Shown here piece by piece: positions 21,901 to 28,921 of a stretch of 28,921 nt of DNA. Both the position numbers and the translations under genes were made by a program. The notes beneath the pieces are model-generated. The model ran no database searches. It was given only the letters and a program-made list of their open reading frames with translations, and had not been told where the DNA came from. Source of the DNA: Physocladia obscura (Eukaryota > Chytridiomycota > Chytridiomycetes > Chytridiales > Chytriomycetaceae); contig JADGJH010000121.1 in assembly GCA_027596945.1 (NCBI GenBank), forward strand, positions 1 through 28,921. Reading direction: 5' to 3'. How positions within the stretch are numbered: the stretch's first letter is position 1; each line of letters begins with the position of its first letter.

Positions 21901-23531
21901 GTAAAACCAATAGCGGAATTAAAATCGCAATCGCCAGTTTCCAACCAGATATCCCTCCAGCGCTCACATTATTCGAACCAGACGGAATAACCCCCGCTGT
22001 CGCAGAAACTGACGGCGACGGCGTAACACTAACAACTGTTGACGCGTTCACAATGGGAAATCCGCCCGTAGGCGGAATAGTCCATCCACTCGGAATCACA
22101 GGCACATTCACACCGCCAAGAACAGTATTGGGTCCGAGCGGCGGGATCCCGTAAAACACGCCAGACCCGTTATTCGAATCCGCCGGTGAACAGGTCACAC
22201 TGTTGTCAATGTACGTGGCGACACCCGTTCCCGTCGCTTTACCGCCAGATTTGACAACAACAGCGTTGCCGCCATCAATCAGCGACACAGTGGCGCCGAA
22301 CGTACTGCGGCCATCGTCGTAAGCGGCTGGCACACCAAGGTCAGTCCACTGCGATTGCGTCAGGTTCAGGTAGGTGAGGTGCGGGTTCGGCGAGAGAGCG
22401 ATGGTTTCACCGCCAAAGCAAAATACTCCACCTGTTGGATTCAAGTTGGAGCTCCAGCTGGTACAAGATGCGCCGTCAAGGGTTTGCGGAATTGTGCCAT
22501 TGTTGGTTGACGCGTATGAAGACCATGCGTTCGTGGCCGGGTTAAATGTGTATGATTGGAGTTGGGACGTTGGGGTTGTAAGTTGTGTTCCGAACAGGAG
22601 CATGAGGTTGTTGTTGGGAAGGGTGATTAGTTGGTGGCCGTAACGGTTTGACGGAAGGCTTGTATAGGTTGTTGTGACGACACTAGTATTGATATTGTAC
22701 GAAAAAAACACAGTCGCGACGTCATTTCCGGAAAAATCTATTCCGCCGAATACATAGAATATACTTTGCGAGACAGTGCAAGAGTGAGCTAAAGTTGCGT
22801 TGTTACAAATTTTTTTAAAAATTTAACACAATAAACAAAGACAGAACACACCAAGCCGTTCGGCAAGAGGAGTTGGAACCGCGACTGGAGGTATCCAAGT
22901 ATCGTTACGAATGTTATATCGATAAATGATCGATCGCGGATCCGAGTTTTTCCCGCCAATACAATGCATGATTGAGGACGTAGTGTCTAGAGCGCAACAC
23001 TGGAATGTGACGGGCAGAGGGGAATTAGAATAGTCTGGCATACAAATAGCATATAGTAAATTATTAGTATTTTAAGGTTTTTGGGAGATTGGGCGAATTT
23101 GGGAGAAAAAAGGGTCAAACTTGAAGTGACGCCAGTTGCCGGATTGATGTATTCGACAGAAAGCCCATTGCAAGGTTGGGAGCAAATGTATTGCGAGGCA
23201 CTGGGTGAACTAGTGGGGGAACCCGAGTCTGATTCGCTGCAGGTATCGCCGCCAAAGTAGATTGCGGCGCCAGATGTTGGGTCGTAAACAACGGACTGTT
23301 CGAGCACCTGTTTGGTCGGGCGGAGAGCATCAGTTTGCTATACTGCTCTGCGCTGGTCGCTTTGCGATTGTTATGGGCCCGGTATGATGGCCAACCACTC
23401 ACCGGCTCCTTGCAGGCACTTACTGGCGATATTGCAATCGCCAGGGCCACCAACGCTGCGGTCCTGCCTGTCGTCAACAACCATCGGTCCATCGTCCATC
23501 TATTTGGACGTCGGCCGTTTTCTGTCTTCAT
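6936..23531 (-). CDS. Giant kelch ectodomain / membrane / helical-repeat protein (5,004 aa)
   Basis: Minus-strand model with 23 exons: 23531-23403, 23307-23121, 23034-22852, 22788-21760, 21689-21612, 21540-19918, 19837-18995, 18929-18015, 17963-16842, 16774-16352, 16304-16113, 16060-15917, 15858-15125, 15071-14198, 14137-13852, 13800-13032, 12731-12633, 12585-10918, 10872-9850, 9799-9443, 9375-9016, 8960-8004 and 7955-6936. Exons sum to 15,015 nt, an exact multiple of three, with no internal stop; all junctions are GT-AG. Order of parts: signal peptide, kelch propeller, membrane span (451-473), Ala/Gly-rich region, acidic disordered region, then about 16 helical repeats. I recognise no family for the whole. 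The signal peptide ends in VSA before Cys40; an inner ATG at 23492 would give a shorter, more usual signal. A likely role is a cell-surface receptor or adhesin with an internal scaffold (inference). Main doubt: intron 16 is 300 bp and holds an assembly gap, so an exon could be missing or the locus could be two genes. The paralogue at 24593, with the same parts in one frame, supports fusion. Confidence 0.75.
6939..7052 (-). other. C-terminal amphipathic tail of the giant protein
   Basis: The last 38 residues follow the repeat array. After EGWFSRVIRV come two similar 11-residue units, TGAENAVQAVA and SGAETAVHVVE. Such 11-mers often form amphipathic helices that lie on membranes or lipid surfaces. 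That role is inference from composition. Confidence 0.5.
7083..10212 (-). repeat. Repeat block 3: about eight divergent helical repeats
   Basis: Residues about 3987 to 4920. These copies keep the skeleton F(D/N)xxxFxxxC and later (S/C)G(V/I/L)xx..E(Y/L) and (W/V)xxxxKxxG, but have lost most GW(x)RFLR and INPExP signatures. Exons 20 (9799-9443, 119 codons) and 21 (9375-9016, 120 codons) each encode close to one repeat and are bounded by phase-0 introns. Exon 22 holds two and a half, and exon 23 ends the array. Recognisable starts include KFDPNSFKNA, QFNLRGFLSAC, RFTLRSFIERC, KFDMLSFIERC, KLDVRSFEWFC and QFSVERFISAC. Counts are by eye. Confidence 0.6.
10918..12363 (-). repeat. Repeat block 2: four-repeat cassette in one exon
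   Basis: Exon 18 encodes four tandem copies (residues about 3285-3766), each near 115 residues. They open with APSGWMYRLSKKL, APGSWWPRYLKRI, APEGWMARFLRSI and PPSGWWARVLDGI. Each runs on through P(x)FD...F, a (C/S/A)GA-type turn with (L/I)(T/S), INP- or VNPE-like turns, an AF or AY helix and a VGxxxF segment. Copy for copy they match block 1 in the same order. The cassette ends in RNRILR just before a phase-0 intron. Ser/Pro/Arg-rich linkers flank it on both sides (exon 18 start and most of exon 19 to about 10213). Confidence 0.8.
12732..13031 (-). other. Intron 16, homopolymer-rich, with assembly gap
   Basis: This 300-bp intron joins phase-0 exons 16 and 17, against a usual 47-113 bp. Donor GTAACT and acceptor TTTTTAG fit. 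From about 12785 to 13026 it is nearly pure A/T homopolymer with a few C, and it encloses the run of Ns. It is the weakest joint in the gene model. Confidence 0.6.
12933..12942. other. Assembly gap (10 N)
   Basis: Ten undetermined bases sit between A-rich tracts. A round number of Ns usually marks unknown size, so the true distance and content are not known. Confidence 0.95.
13032..14582 (-). repeat. Repeat block 1: four-repeat cassette over three exons
   Basis: Residues about 2698-3177, encoded by the end of exon 14 and by exons 15 and 16. The four copies open with APAGWLYRMMKKL, APGDWWPRFLRQV, APEGWVSRFLRKV and ARPGWWMRFLEAV. The second copy's opening is created by splicing across the 60-bp intron 14197-14138. 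A readable consensus is (A)APxGWxxRFLRxl, PxFDxxxF, a helix with nDexIlxel, xcGAxLtxxqF, InPexPxxA, AFKxxxdAv, vGaxxFlxxIvPxl. Predicted helical from its heptad-like hydrophobics. I cannot assign it to a named family. Confidence 0.8.
17695..17724 (-). repeat. KKG-LFG motif, copy 5
   Basis: Exon 9 encodes KKGLLENIFG, preceded by Glu-Pro. It matches the four other copies in spacing. Confidence 0.7.
18724..18753 (-). repeat. KKG-LFG motif, copy 4
   Basis: Exon 8 encodes KKGLVEGLFG, preceded by Ile-Pro. The hydrophobic pair is LV here, where copies 1 to 3 have FF. Confidence 0.7.
19245..19277 (-). repeat. KKG-LFG motif, copy 3
   Basis: Exon 7 encodes KPKGFFGSLFD. The final Gly is replaced by Asp; otherwise it is close to copy 2. 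Confidence 0.7.
19716..19751 (-). repeat. KKG-LFG motif, copy 2
   Basis: Exon 7 encodes KKGGGFFGSIFG, preceded by Glu-Pro, with two extra Gly before the Phe pair. Confidence 0.7.
19918..21689 (-). repeat. Ala/Gly/Val hydrophobic segments and FES-type units
   Basis: Exons 5 and 6 (residues about 510-1076) alternate short hydrophobic small-residue stretches with polar ones. Stretches include AILAGGTGLVAGAA, AIGAIGGAAAITLSAAA, AAIIATGGSSAGGIV, MIASGTGAVLVGSA, AVVVGGATAVG and IAAIVGGAAAVV. Between them recur FESESTVFG, FESGSTIFG and FESGTII (about 21330, 21190, 21000). The paralogue shows the same style. The stretches have GxxxG-like spacing and are short for membrane spans; they may pack together or associate with membranes. 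No enzyme motif is seen. Confidence 0.65.
20453..20482 (-). repeat. KKG-LFG motif, copy 1
   Basis: Exon 6 encodes KGSFFRGLFG followed by Pro-Glu-Lys. It is the copy nearest the membrane. Confidence 0.7.
21869..21937 (-). other. Single membrane span of the giant protein
   Basis: Residues 451-473 form a hydrophobic stretch (LAIAILIPLLVLLCC...) followed by Trp/Cys-rich and then Lys/Arg-rich residues (GGGKKRR). The positive side follows the span, so the kelch part should be outside and the rest inside, a type I arrangement. Confidence 0.85.
21950..23307 (-). other. Kelch-type ectodomain of the giant protein
   Basis: Residues about 44-447 contain six evenly spaced kelch-like signatures: IYFGG, HCIGG, YVFGG, LLFGT, FCFGG and VKSGG, each with downstream Trp/Tyr positions (for example SQWTDLG). 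That count fits a six-bladed propeller. A Cys-rich segment (YICSQPCNGLSVEY) follows the first blade and is almost the same in the paralogue. Several N-x-S/T sequons suggest glycosylation. Kelch propellers bind proteins or sugars; the ligand cannot be told. Galactose-oxidase-like catalytic residues are not evident. Confidence 0.8.
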
Positions 23532-24592
23532 GTTTGCTACTGTTTTGTATTTGTCTGATGAGCTACCTCTTCATCTATGCTAGACACATACCGGACGATT
23601 TTGTGTCAAACTTGGATGACAAAAAATTTGCAATTTAGCTTGGCTAGTCCATCGTCAACAGTAATATATTGGTATTAAATATTGTACACAAAAGCTTCCG
23701 GCTGTCACCTTTCACTTTTCATTTTCTATTTTTTGTAGCGAACAAATGCCATATCAGCTCCAGCCAGAAGTACTTGCCTTTTCAGAATTTTTGCCAGATT
23801 GAAAACGAAGAAATAAGCCGGGCTATTAGTTGTAATAGCTTCCAAGCAATCTTTCAAACGCCCTTATTCTTTTAGAACATGCGTTCAACGACATCAAGCA
23901 TCAATTGGAAAACTACTTGCCGAACACAAATTTTTCCACTGTCACGAGTTTCGGAAGTTACAGAATTCCAGATGCAATTTTATGGAAAAAGTTCTTGTTG
24001 GTTTATGTCTAAAGGACTGTTCAACTGAAATCAAACTTTATTTGTTCTTTCTCCTCTGTTTTTTCTTGTTTCTTTGCTCGTAACTTAACTATTTTTTTAG
24101 TATTGTGGGTTTTACACCAAATGTTAGTTTTCCAGTTGTTCTTCCAGTTTCAAAATACACAAAATCACCTTGGCAATAGCCATCAAATGTTCAGAAAGCA
24201 GCACAGCTTTGTCACAAAGCCCCGTATTACTGTGGATAGTGGAAGTAGTAATTGCATGATGCGTGAGTCCTGGTGCTCTAGGATGCATTTTTGGAGGTGG
24301 TCGGTGCTTGCAGTTCTTCAATAGTTTTCTACCATTTATTTTCGTGATGAATTTTTCAATTCGAAAATTGTCAGTATCTTTTTTTTTTTTTTAATTTCCA
24401 ATTTTATCATTCCTGCCAAACAAACTACCGAATTACAGATGAACTAATCTGTGGTACATTGATTTGTTCAAAAATTCAAAACTAGTGAACTGTTCGGCAG
24501 AATTTGCGTCTCGACAACACTCTGTGTCTGACATTTCTCGATATTTGCGTTTTTTTGTTCGGCGCGTGATTAAATTGGAGTTGGAAGGAAAG
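23532..24592. promoter_or_regulatory. Shared 5' region of the two divergent kelch genes
   Basis: The 1,061 bp between the two start codons holds both promoters. No TATA box or named factor site was found. A poly(T) run lies at about 24379-24393, about 200 bp before the plus-strand gene. Short open frames here lack coding character. An unannotated upstream exon for either gene cannot be excluded. Confidence 0.5.
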
Positions 24593-27500
24593 ATGATGAT
24601 GATCAAAAGGCGGATGGCGGTTGTGTGGATTGTGAGAGTGGGAGTGGGTGTGGCGGCATGCAAGGAGCCGGTGGCTGGCGGGTCGGCCGTGTACGACGTG
24701 ACTTCGGGCGCGGCAGTGTACTTTGGAGGAGGAATCTGCGACGCCGACTCGGCGCCTGCAACGACGACCACCACTGGCTCCAACTACATCTGCAGCCAGC
24801 CATGCAACGGCTTGTCCATCGAGTTTGTGAATGCAACGACGGGGGAGACGGCGAGTAAGTATCAATCAATCTGGGCTATTAAGGCTAATGTCTGCTCACC
24901 TCTCTCCTTAAAGGCTACTCCGATACTCCCCTCCCCACCACCTTTCAGTGCTGCGCACTCCACACAGCCTCATCACTGGCATACTGCGTTGGCGGCGTAT
25001 CAGCGTCACCTCTGCCGCTCGTATACCGCTACAACGTGACTGCCGCCGCCTGGCTGTCACCTGTCGCCGCTCCCCCGCTGCTGGCGGAGCGTACCGGCCA
25101 CTCGTGCTCCATTTCTAAAAACGACCTGTATGTTTTTGGCGGCCTGACTTTGGTATTTACTTTTTACTCCTTTTATCTTTATAGAACCCCGTTGAATCAA
25201 ACTATGGGTAAATCCCCTTCGTCACTCCGTCTAATACTTATAATGCGGTCGCTTTTTTCAATTAGTCCGGCGCTGACGTTCCTACCACTTTTTTCGCAAT
25301 GGACACAATATCCCTTACGTTCAAAACAACCTACTTAAACTCTCCCGCAAACCGCCATGGTCATGTACTTGTCACCTTACCGTCAGATAATTTACTACTT
25401 TTATTTGGTGCCACGTCGACAAATACAAACGCGTCGCAACTTCTAACATATACATTCAACACCGGATCATCCTCGTGGTCCGAATACGCATCCACCACCG
25501 ACATAAGTCTTCCACAGACTCTCGACGGCGCGTCTTGCACTGTATGGTCTTCATTGCAAAACCCCACCGGCGGCGTTTTCTGCTTTGGCGGCGAAACCCC
25601 TGCGCGTGCACCTAATTCACATTTGTCCTTCCTCAATCTGTCCTCGAACCACTGGACAGATCTCGGCATCCCGCCCGCCTTCAACACATCGACGCAAGGC
25701 ACATTCGGCGCCACAGTATCCGTCATCGATGGTGGAAATGCCGCCGTAGTTCGGTCAGGCGGGTTTTCGCTTGGCTCTCTTTCTTTGACAACATATATAT
25801 CCCCAGATAGCAGTCTTGCTTGCGGCACGACAAATCCAAACAATAATTCTGGAACATTTTACGGCATCCCACCTTTAGGGCCGAATACAACGATTTCCGA
25901 ATGCTATTACACTGGAAACTGTTCAGCGACCTCATCTTCAAATAACCTTGGTACAGCAAATGTGCCACTCATAAATCCTGGTTGGACATCTGTGCCAGGA
26001 AAAGGGTTTCCTATCGTGAATGCCAGCACAGCAGCGGCGTACAACAGCACGGTAGTTGGCGGCGTTAGTGGCGGTAACTCCACTAATGCCACTAACGCCA
26101 CTGCCACTGCCACTGCCGGCGCTGGAGGCAATGACAGCACAAACTCATCGAGATCAGTAATTGCAGCCTGGAAAATTATTCTAGCCGTCCTTATCCCCAT
26201 CTACATTCTCCTATGTCTCGTATCTTGTTGCTGTTGGCACCGCAAACGGCGCACAGATGGTGCTCCGCCACACAATCACGCATTGCGAGCATTTTTTGAT
26301 CGCCTTGAAATGTGGGAAATTGCTCTCTTTGCCGTTTCAATATTTGTTCCTGTTCTTTTTCTATTACTGTTTTTCTTGCTGTGGCATCAACGGCGGCAGC
26401 GTTTGCGCGCTAGTACCCCCGACAAGAGCCCGCTTATGGTGAAACGAAATCAACAGCAGATATACAATGCAGCATCGACAAACTTGTATTCGGTGCCGCA
26501 ACCGGGGAGTTATTCAGCGATTCCAACTGTGCAAGGGGGCGGAGGTGTTGTTGGAGATGGTGGAAAAATTGGCGATGAGGAGAGTCCGTTTATTTCTTTG
26601 AATGATTTTGAGCCGCAGGAAATAACTTCTGTAACTGCGGCGGCAATAGCTGAAGTTGGTACCTCGTCGGGGGCAGCTGTAACAGCATCAAAAACGACAA
26701 ATACAACGCCAGCAAAATTAAAAGCAATTTTTGCAAATAAGAAAACTGTTGAAGCAATTGGAGCAGCTGGAGCAGTTGGGGTAATAGCCGGAGCGGCAGT
26801 TGAATCTTCATCTTCATCTGCATCTGTATCGCAATCCACGACTTCCTCACAAGCAGCAACTTCAGCAACTGCAAGAAAGCCTCCCGTCGTTCCGCCTCCT
26901 AAAAATGACCTATCACTAATTGCAGAAGAGTCAGAAACTGTAGGAACGGAATCACTGGAAGCTATTGCTGCCGTCACTGCTGGGGCTGCTGGCGCAAAAG
27001 CAACTCGACGATACATTGTGACAAAGACACAACAACATGCGGAAAACAGCTCATCCAGCAGCAGCAACCGTGCAATTAGCGGCAGCGGTAGTGGCAGTCG
27101 AAGTACTGGCTTTGGCGATGCGTCATTGTCTGATGAAGGGATTGTGAATGTCGAGATCAAGAGCACATTTGGCAGCAACAGTACTGGAAGTAGCGGTGCG
27201 GTAACTTCCAAGCAGATTTTTGACAAATCGATTGTTGCCGGTGCAGCAGCTGTTGGAGTTGCTGCGGCTGCTGGTGCTGCTTCTTCCAAGACTACCACTA
27301 CCGGTACAAAAACTACAACCACTACCGCAATTACAACCGCTGCAAATACCGCAGATACGGGGAAAAAGAAAACATACCGTGCTCAGTTTGCAAAAACGAG
27401 TGGCCATACAACTTCTACTTCTGGGAAAGCTGGTGGTGCAAGTCAAATAGTTGTTTCAGCGGCTTTGCCATATAAGTCTGCTGTTGTTACAGGATCTTCT

Positions 27501-28824
27501 TCATCGCGATCTACTGCGGTTGTTGCCTCAGGATCTCCTTCTTTGGCGGCGGGGACAGCAGTTGCGGTTGCAGGCTCATCACGGTCGAAAGGAATCACTA
27601 GCACAAAAATTACTGAAACTGTCACAACCACAACAAGTGCAAAACGCGGTTTTGAAAAACAAGCAAACAGTAGTAGTAGTAGCAGCAGAAATTCGACGAT
27701 TTTGGCTGCAGAAACGGCAGCAGCTTCATCATCCTCTGCAACAAACTTTTATGGACACATGGAACCATCATCGTCCTCATTTACCGTCCGTTCGCAAGAA
27801 AATGTAGTCGAATGTATAAAATCGTTTTTAAGGTCATGCGAAAGCATATATGGCGGCAAATTCGATATCCGCACGTTTGAAATTTTGGCCATAGTTGAAT
27901 GTCCGAATTTTGAAATATCGCTTATGCTTGGGTATCTATTGAAAGTCGGGCAAAGGCGAGAGGCAGCAAACGCTACAGCCCTTTCTGAAGCGTTCCATGT
28001 AAGTCAAGTCACGCACAAAAATCCAGCCAAATAATCAAACTAAATAACACAATCACAACAAACAGAGAGGCCGACTCGACTGTTCAGTCGAACGCCAACT
28101 AGAGCTCCTAATCACACTATTCGGCCAAAACGAATATGCCGTTCCCAACATTTGCCGCGCCCTCGTCGAATGCCTCGCCACGGTCGGATCAGTCTCCGCC
28201 TTCCTCGGCGCCATATACCCATCGTCCACACCCCCAAACGTCAGCCTCCCCGACGTCCAGCGCGTCCTCCAAATCTTTATGACAAGAGTCTCCCAAATCT
28301 CAGCGACCTCACGCCTCGCACTCGCCAAACTCGCCGCGCGCGTGCGCCACGACAACCCGCGCGCGTCGACGCCGTTCGCCGCGACACGCATCCTCGCGCA
28401 CGTAGCGCGCAACACCGACGCCGCGTACACGAAGCAGACGTTTCGCGTGGACCTCTACAACTGCGGCGGGATCGACGTGCAGCAGCGCGTGCAGGTGTTT
28501 AACGAGTATTTGGAGGTATTGTGCGGGAGTCTTGACGACGCGCCCGCAGTTTTGGCGCTGTTTGCGAGAATTGTGAAGTTGGTTGGCGCGGATTTATTTG
28601 TGCGGGCGATTATTGCTGTGCCGCTGGTTGCCAATAGTGATTCTGACAGTGGCAGTAGTGGTAGTAATGTGGGAGTTCGGCGTGCGGTAAGCACGAGTGG
28701 ACGCGTGAGTCCAGCTGATAGTTTTGAAGAACATTGGGAACGGTTTCCCACTACTGTTGCTTTTGGCGCAGATGCGCGGAATAGCGTTAATGCTGTCCTG
28801 TTGAGCAAAAATACCAGGAAATGA
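24593..28824 (+). CDS. Kelch ectodomain / membrane / helical-repeat protein, short paralogue (1,330 aa)
   Basis: Four exons: 24593-24854, 24914-25152, 25266-27998 and 28066-28824, with introns of 59, 113 and 67 bp in phases 1, 0 and 0. The product resembles the divergent giant neighbour along its ectodomain: ACKEPV after the signal peptide, GAAVYFGG, YICSQPCNGLSIEF, the PLPTTFQCCAL segment, LPQTLDGASC, NPTGGVFCFGGE, GTFYGIPPLGPNT and GFPIVNAST. It continues through membrane segments, a Ser/Ala/Thr-rich region and two C-terminal helical repeats. One 2,733-bp exon links kelch, membrane, low-complexity region and the start of the repeats. The first intron matches intron 2 of the giant gene in site and phase. 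I chose the ATG at 24593 because MMMIKRRM precedes a hydrophobic core ending VAA before Cys; 24617 is an alternative. The upstream in-frame ATG at 24464 would bury the signal. Function is unknown; a surface receptor or adhesin is the natural guess. Confidence 0.8.
24656..26060 (+). other. Kelch-type ectodomain of the short paralogue
   Basis: Six kelch-like signatures appear in order: VYFGG, YCVGG, YVFGG, LLFGA, FCFGG and VRSGG, matching the neighbour blade for blade. A stalk rich in Asn/Thr/Ser with dense sequons (NSTNATNATAT, about 26075-26110) follows the domain and leads to the membrane; it should be heavily glycosylated. Confidence 0.8.
26157..26384 (+). other. Two consecutive membrane segments in the short paralogue
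   Basis: Two hydrophobic segments occur 28 residues apart: residues 465-490 (WKIILAVLIPIYILLCLV) and 519-540 (IALFAVSIFVPVLFLLLFFL). Each starts near Trp and ends in WH(R/Q) then Arg/Lys-rich sequence, so they look like a duplication. The giant paralogue has only one. If both cross the membrane, the C-terminal repeats would face outward unless further spans exist. Confidence 0.7.
26590..27797 (+). repeat. Ser/Ala/Thr-rich low-complexity region of the short paralogue
   Basis: Polar Ser/Thr tracts alternate with Ala/Gly/Val stretches such as AIGAAGAVGVIAGAAV and IVAGAAAVGVAAAAGAA, as in the neighbour. A basic TRRYIVTKT motif (about 26998-27030) resembles exon-junction peptides of the giant protein. 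An AGT/AGC triplet run lies at about 27669-27692. No domain is recognised. Confidence 0.65.
27798..28625 (+). repeat. Two C-terminal helical repeats of the short paralogue
   Basis: The first repeat (ENVVECIKSFLRSC, then GGKFDIRTFEIL, ending GSVSAFLGAIYPS) is split by intron 27999-28065. The second runs from SLPDVQRVLQIF to GADLFVRAII. Both follow the pattern seen in the giant protein: long helix, FDxxxF-type turn, helix pair, closing helix with VG(A/S)xxF. Identity is low but length and hydrophobic spacing agree. The coding DNA at about 28150-28550 is strikingly GC-rich. Confidence 0.6.
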
Positions 28825-28921
28825 TGGATTATCTACCATGTCAGCCATCGAAAGTTCTGCAGAAAATGGAAAAAAAAAAAAAGAAACTGGTGGCACAATT
28901 ATTATTTTAAGTCTTACTTCT
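28825..28921. other. 3' flank of the short paralogue
   Basis: After the TGA at 28822-28824 the sequence turns A-rich, with a poly(A) run at about 28869-28881. No clear AATAAA is present before the window ends. An ATG at about 28839 opens a very short Lys-rich frame that I do not regard as a gene. Confidence 0.5.

Noticed and set aside
24103..24324. Overlapping short open frames on both strands in the shared 5' region
   Set aside because: Neither product has recognisable motifs or splice support, and each is the mirror of the other.
26510..27322. Minus-strand open frame of 270 codons
   Set aside because: It is antisense to the Ser/Ala-rich part of the short paralogue. It is long only because Ala/Ser/Thr codons rarely make stops on the reverse strand.
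1..28921. CRISPR array, rRNA genes or bacterial mobile elements
   Set aside because: No regular repeat-spacer pattern, no rRNA-like sequence and no bacterial insertion sequence were seen; repeats here are protein-coding or simple A/T runs.

Overview
The window is eukaryotic. Genes are split by short GT-AG introns, mostly 47-113 bp with GTAAGT-like donors, and AATAAA-like signals follow stop codons. There is no bacterial operon layout. Short introns, compact spacing, an IS630/Tc1-type transposon relic, signal-peptide kelch proteins and a bona fide Integrator nuclease subunit suggest an early-diverging fungus, possibly a zoosporic (chytrid-like) one. That placement is inference; no marker gene fixes it. 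Ten Ns at 12933-12942 show it is a draft scaffold. Layout: (1) 1-2960 is AT-rich and gene-poor. It holds a decayed DD34E transposase on the minus strand (about 840-2053) and a doubtful eroded coding fragment (2534-2865). (2) 2997-6249 is a head-to-head pair: SPT4 on the minus strand (2 exons, 117 aa) and INTS11 on the plus strand (6 exons, 788 aa), with only 40 bp between start codons. Both act on RNA polymerase II elongation and termination. (3) 6936-23531, minus strand, can be read as one gene of 23 exons encoding 5,004 residues. All 22 splice junctions are GT-AG and keep the frame. The product has a signal peptide, a six-motif kelch ectodomain, one membrane span, an Ala/Gly/Val-rich region, a long acidic Ser/Thr/Val/Glu-rich region carrying a recurring KKG..F..(L/I)FG motif, and about 16 copies of a roughly 115-residue predicted-helical repeat that I do not recognise from any named family. 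(4) 24593-28824, plus strand, is a divergent paralogue (4 exons, 1,330 aa) with the same order of parts but only two C-terminal repeats. The two paralogues share a 1,061-bp 5' region. How the parts may work together: the kelch/repeat pair looks like a family of receptor-like or adhesin-like surface proteins. The propeller would bind something outside the cell and the cytoplasmic repeat array would act as a scaffold. The architecture is read from sequence; the function is hypothesis. The small paralogue carries ectodomain, membrane segment and repeat inside a single uninterrupted exon, which argues that the giant gene is a true fusion and not several adjacent genes. This kelch-membrane-repeat family is the best candidate for something undescribed in the window.
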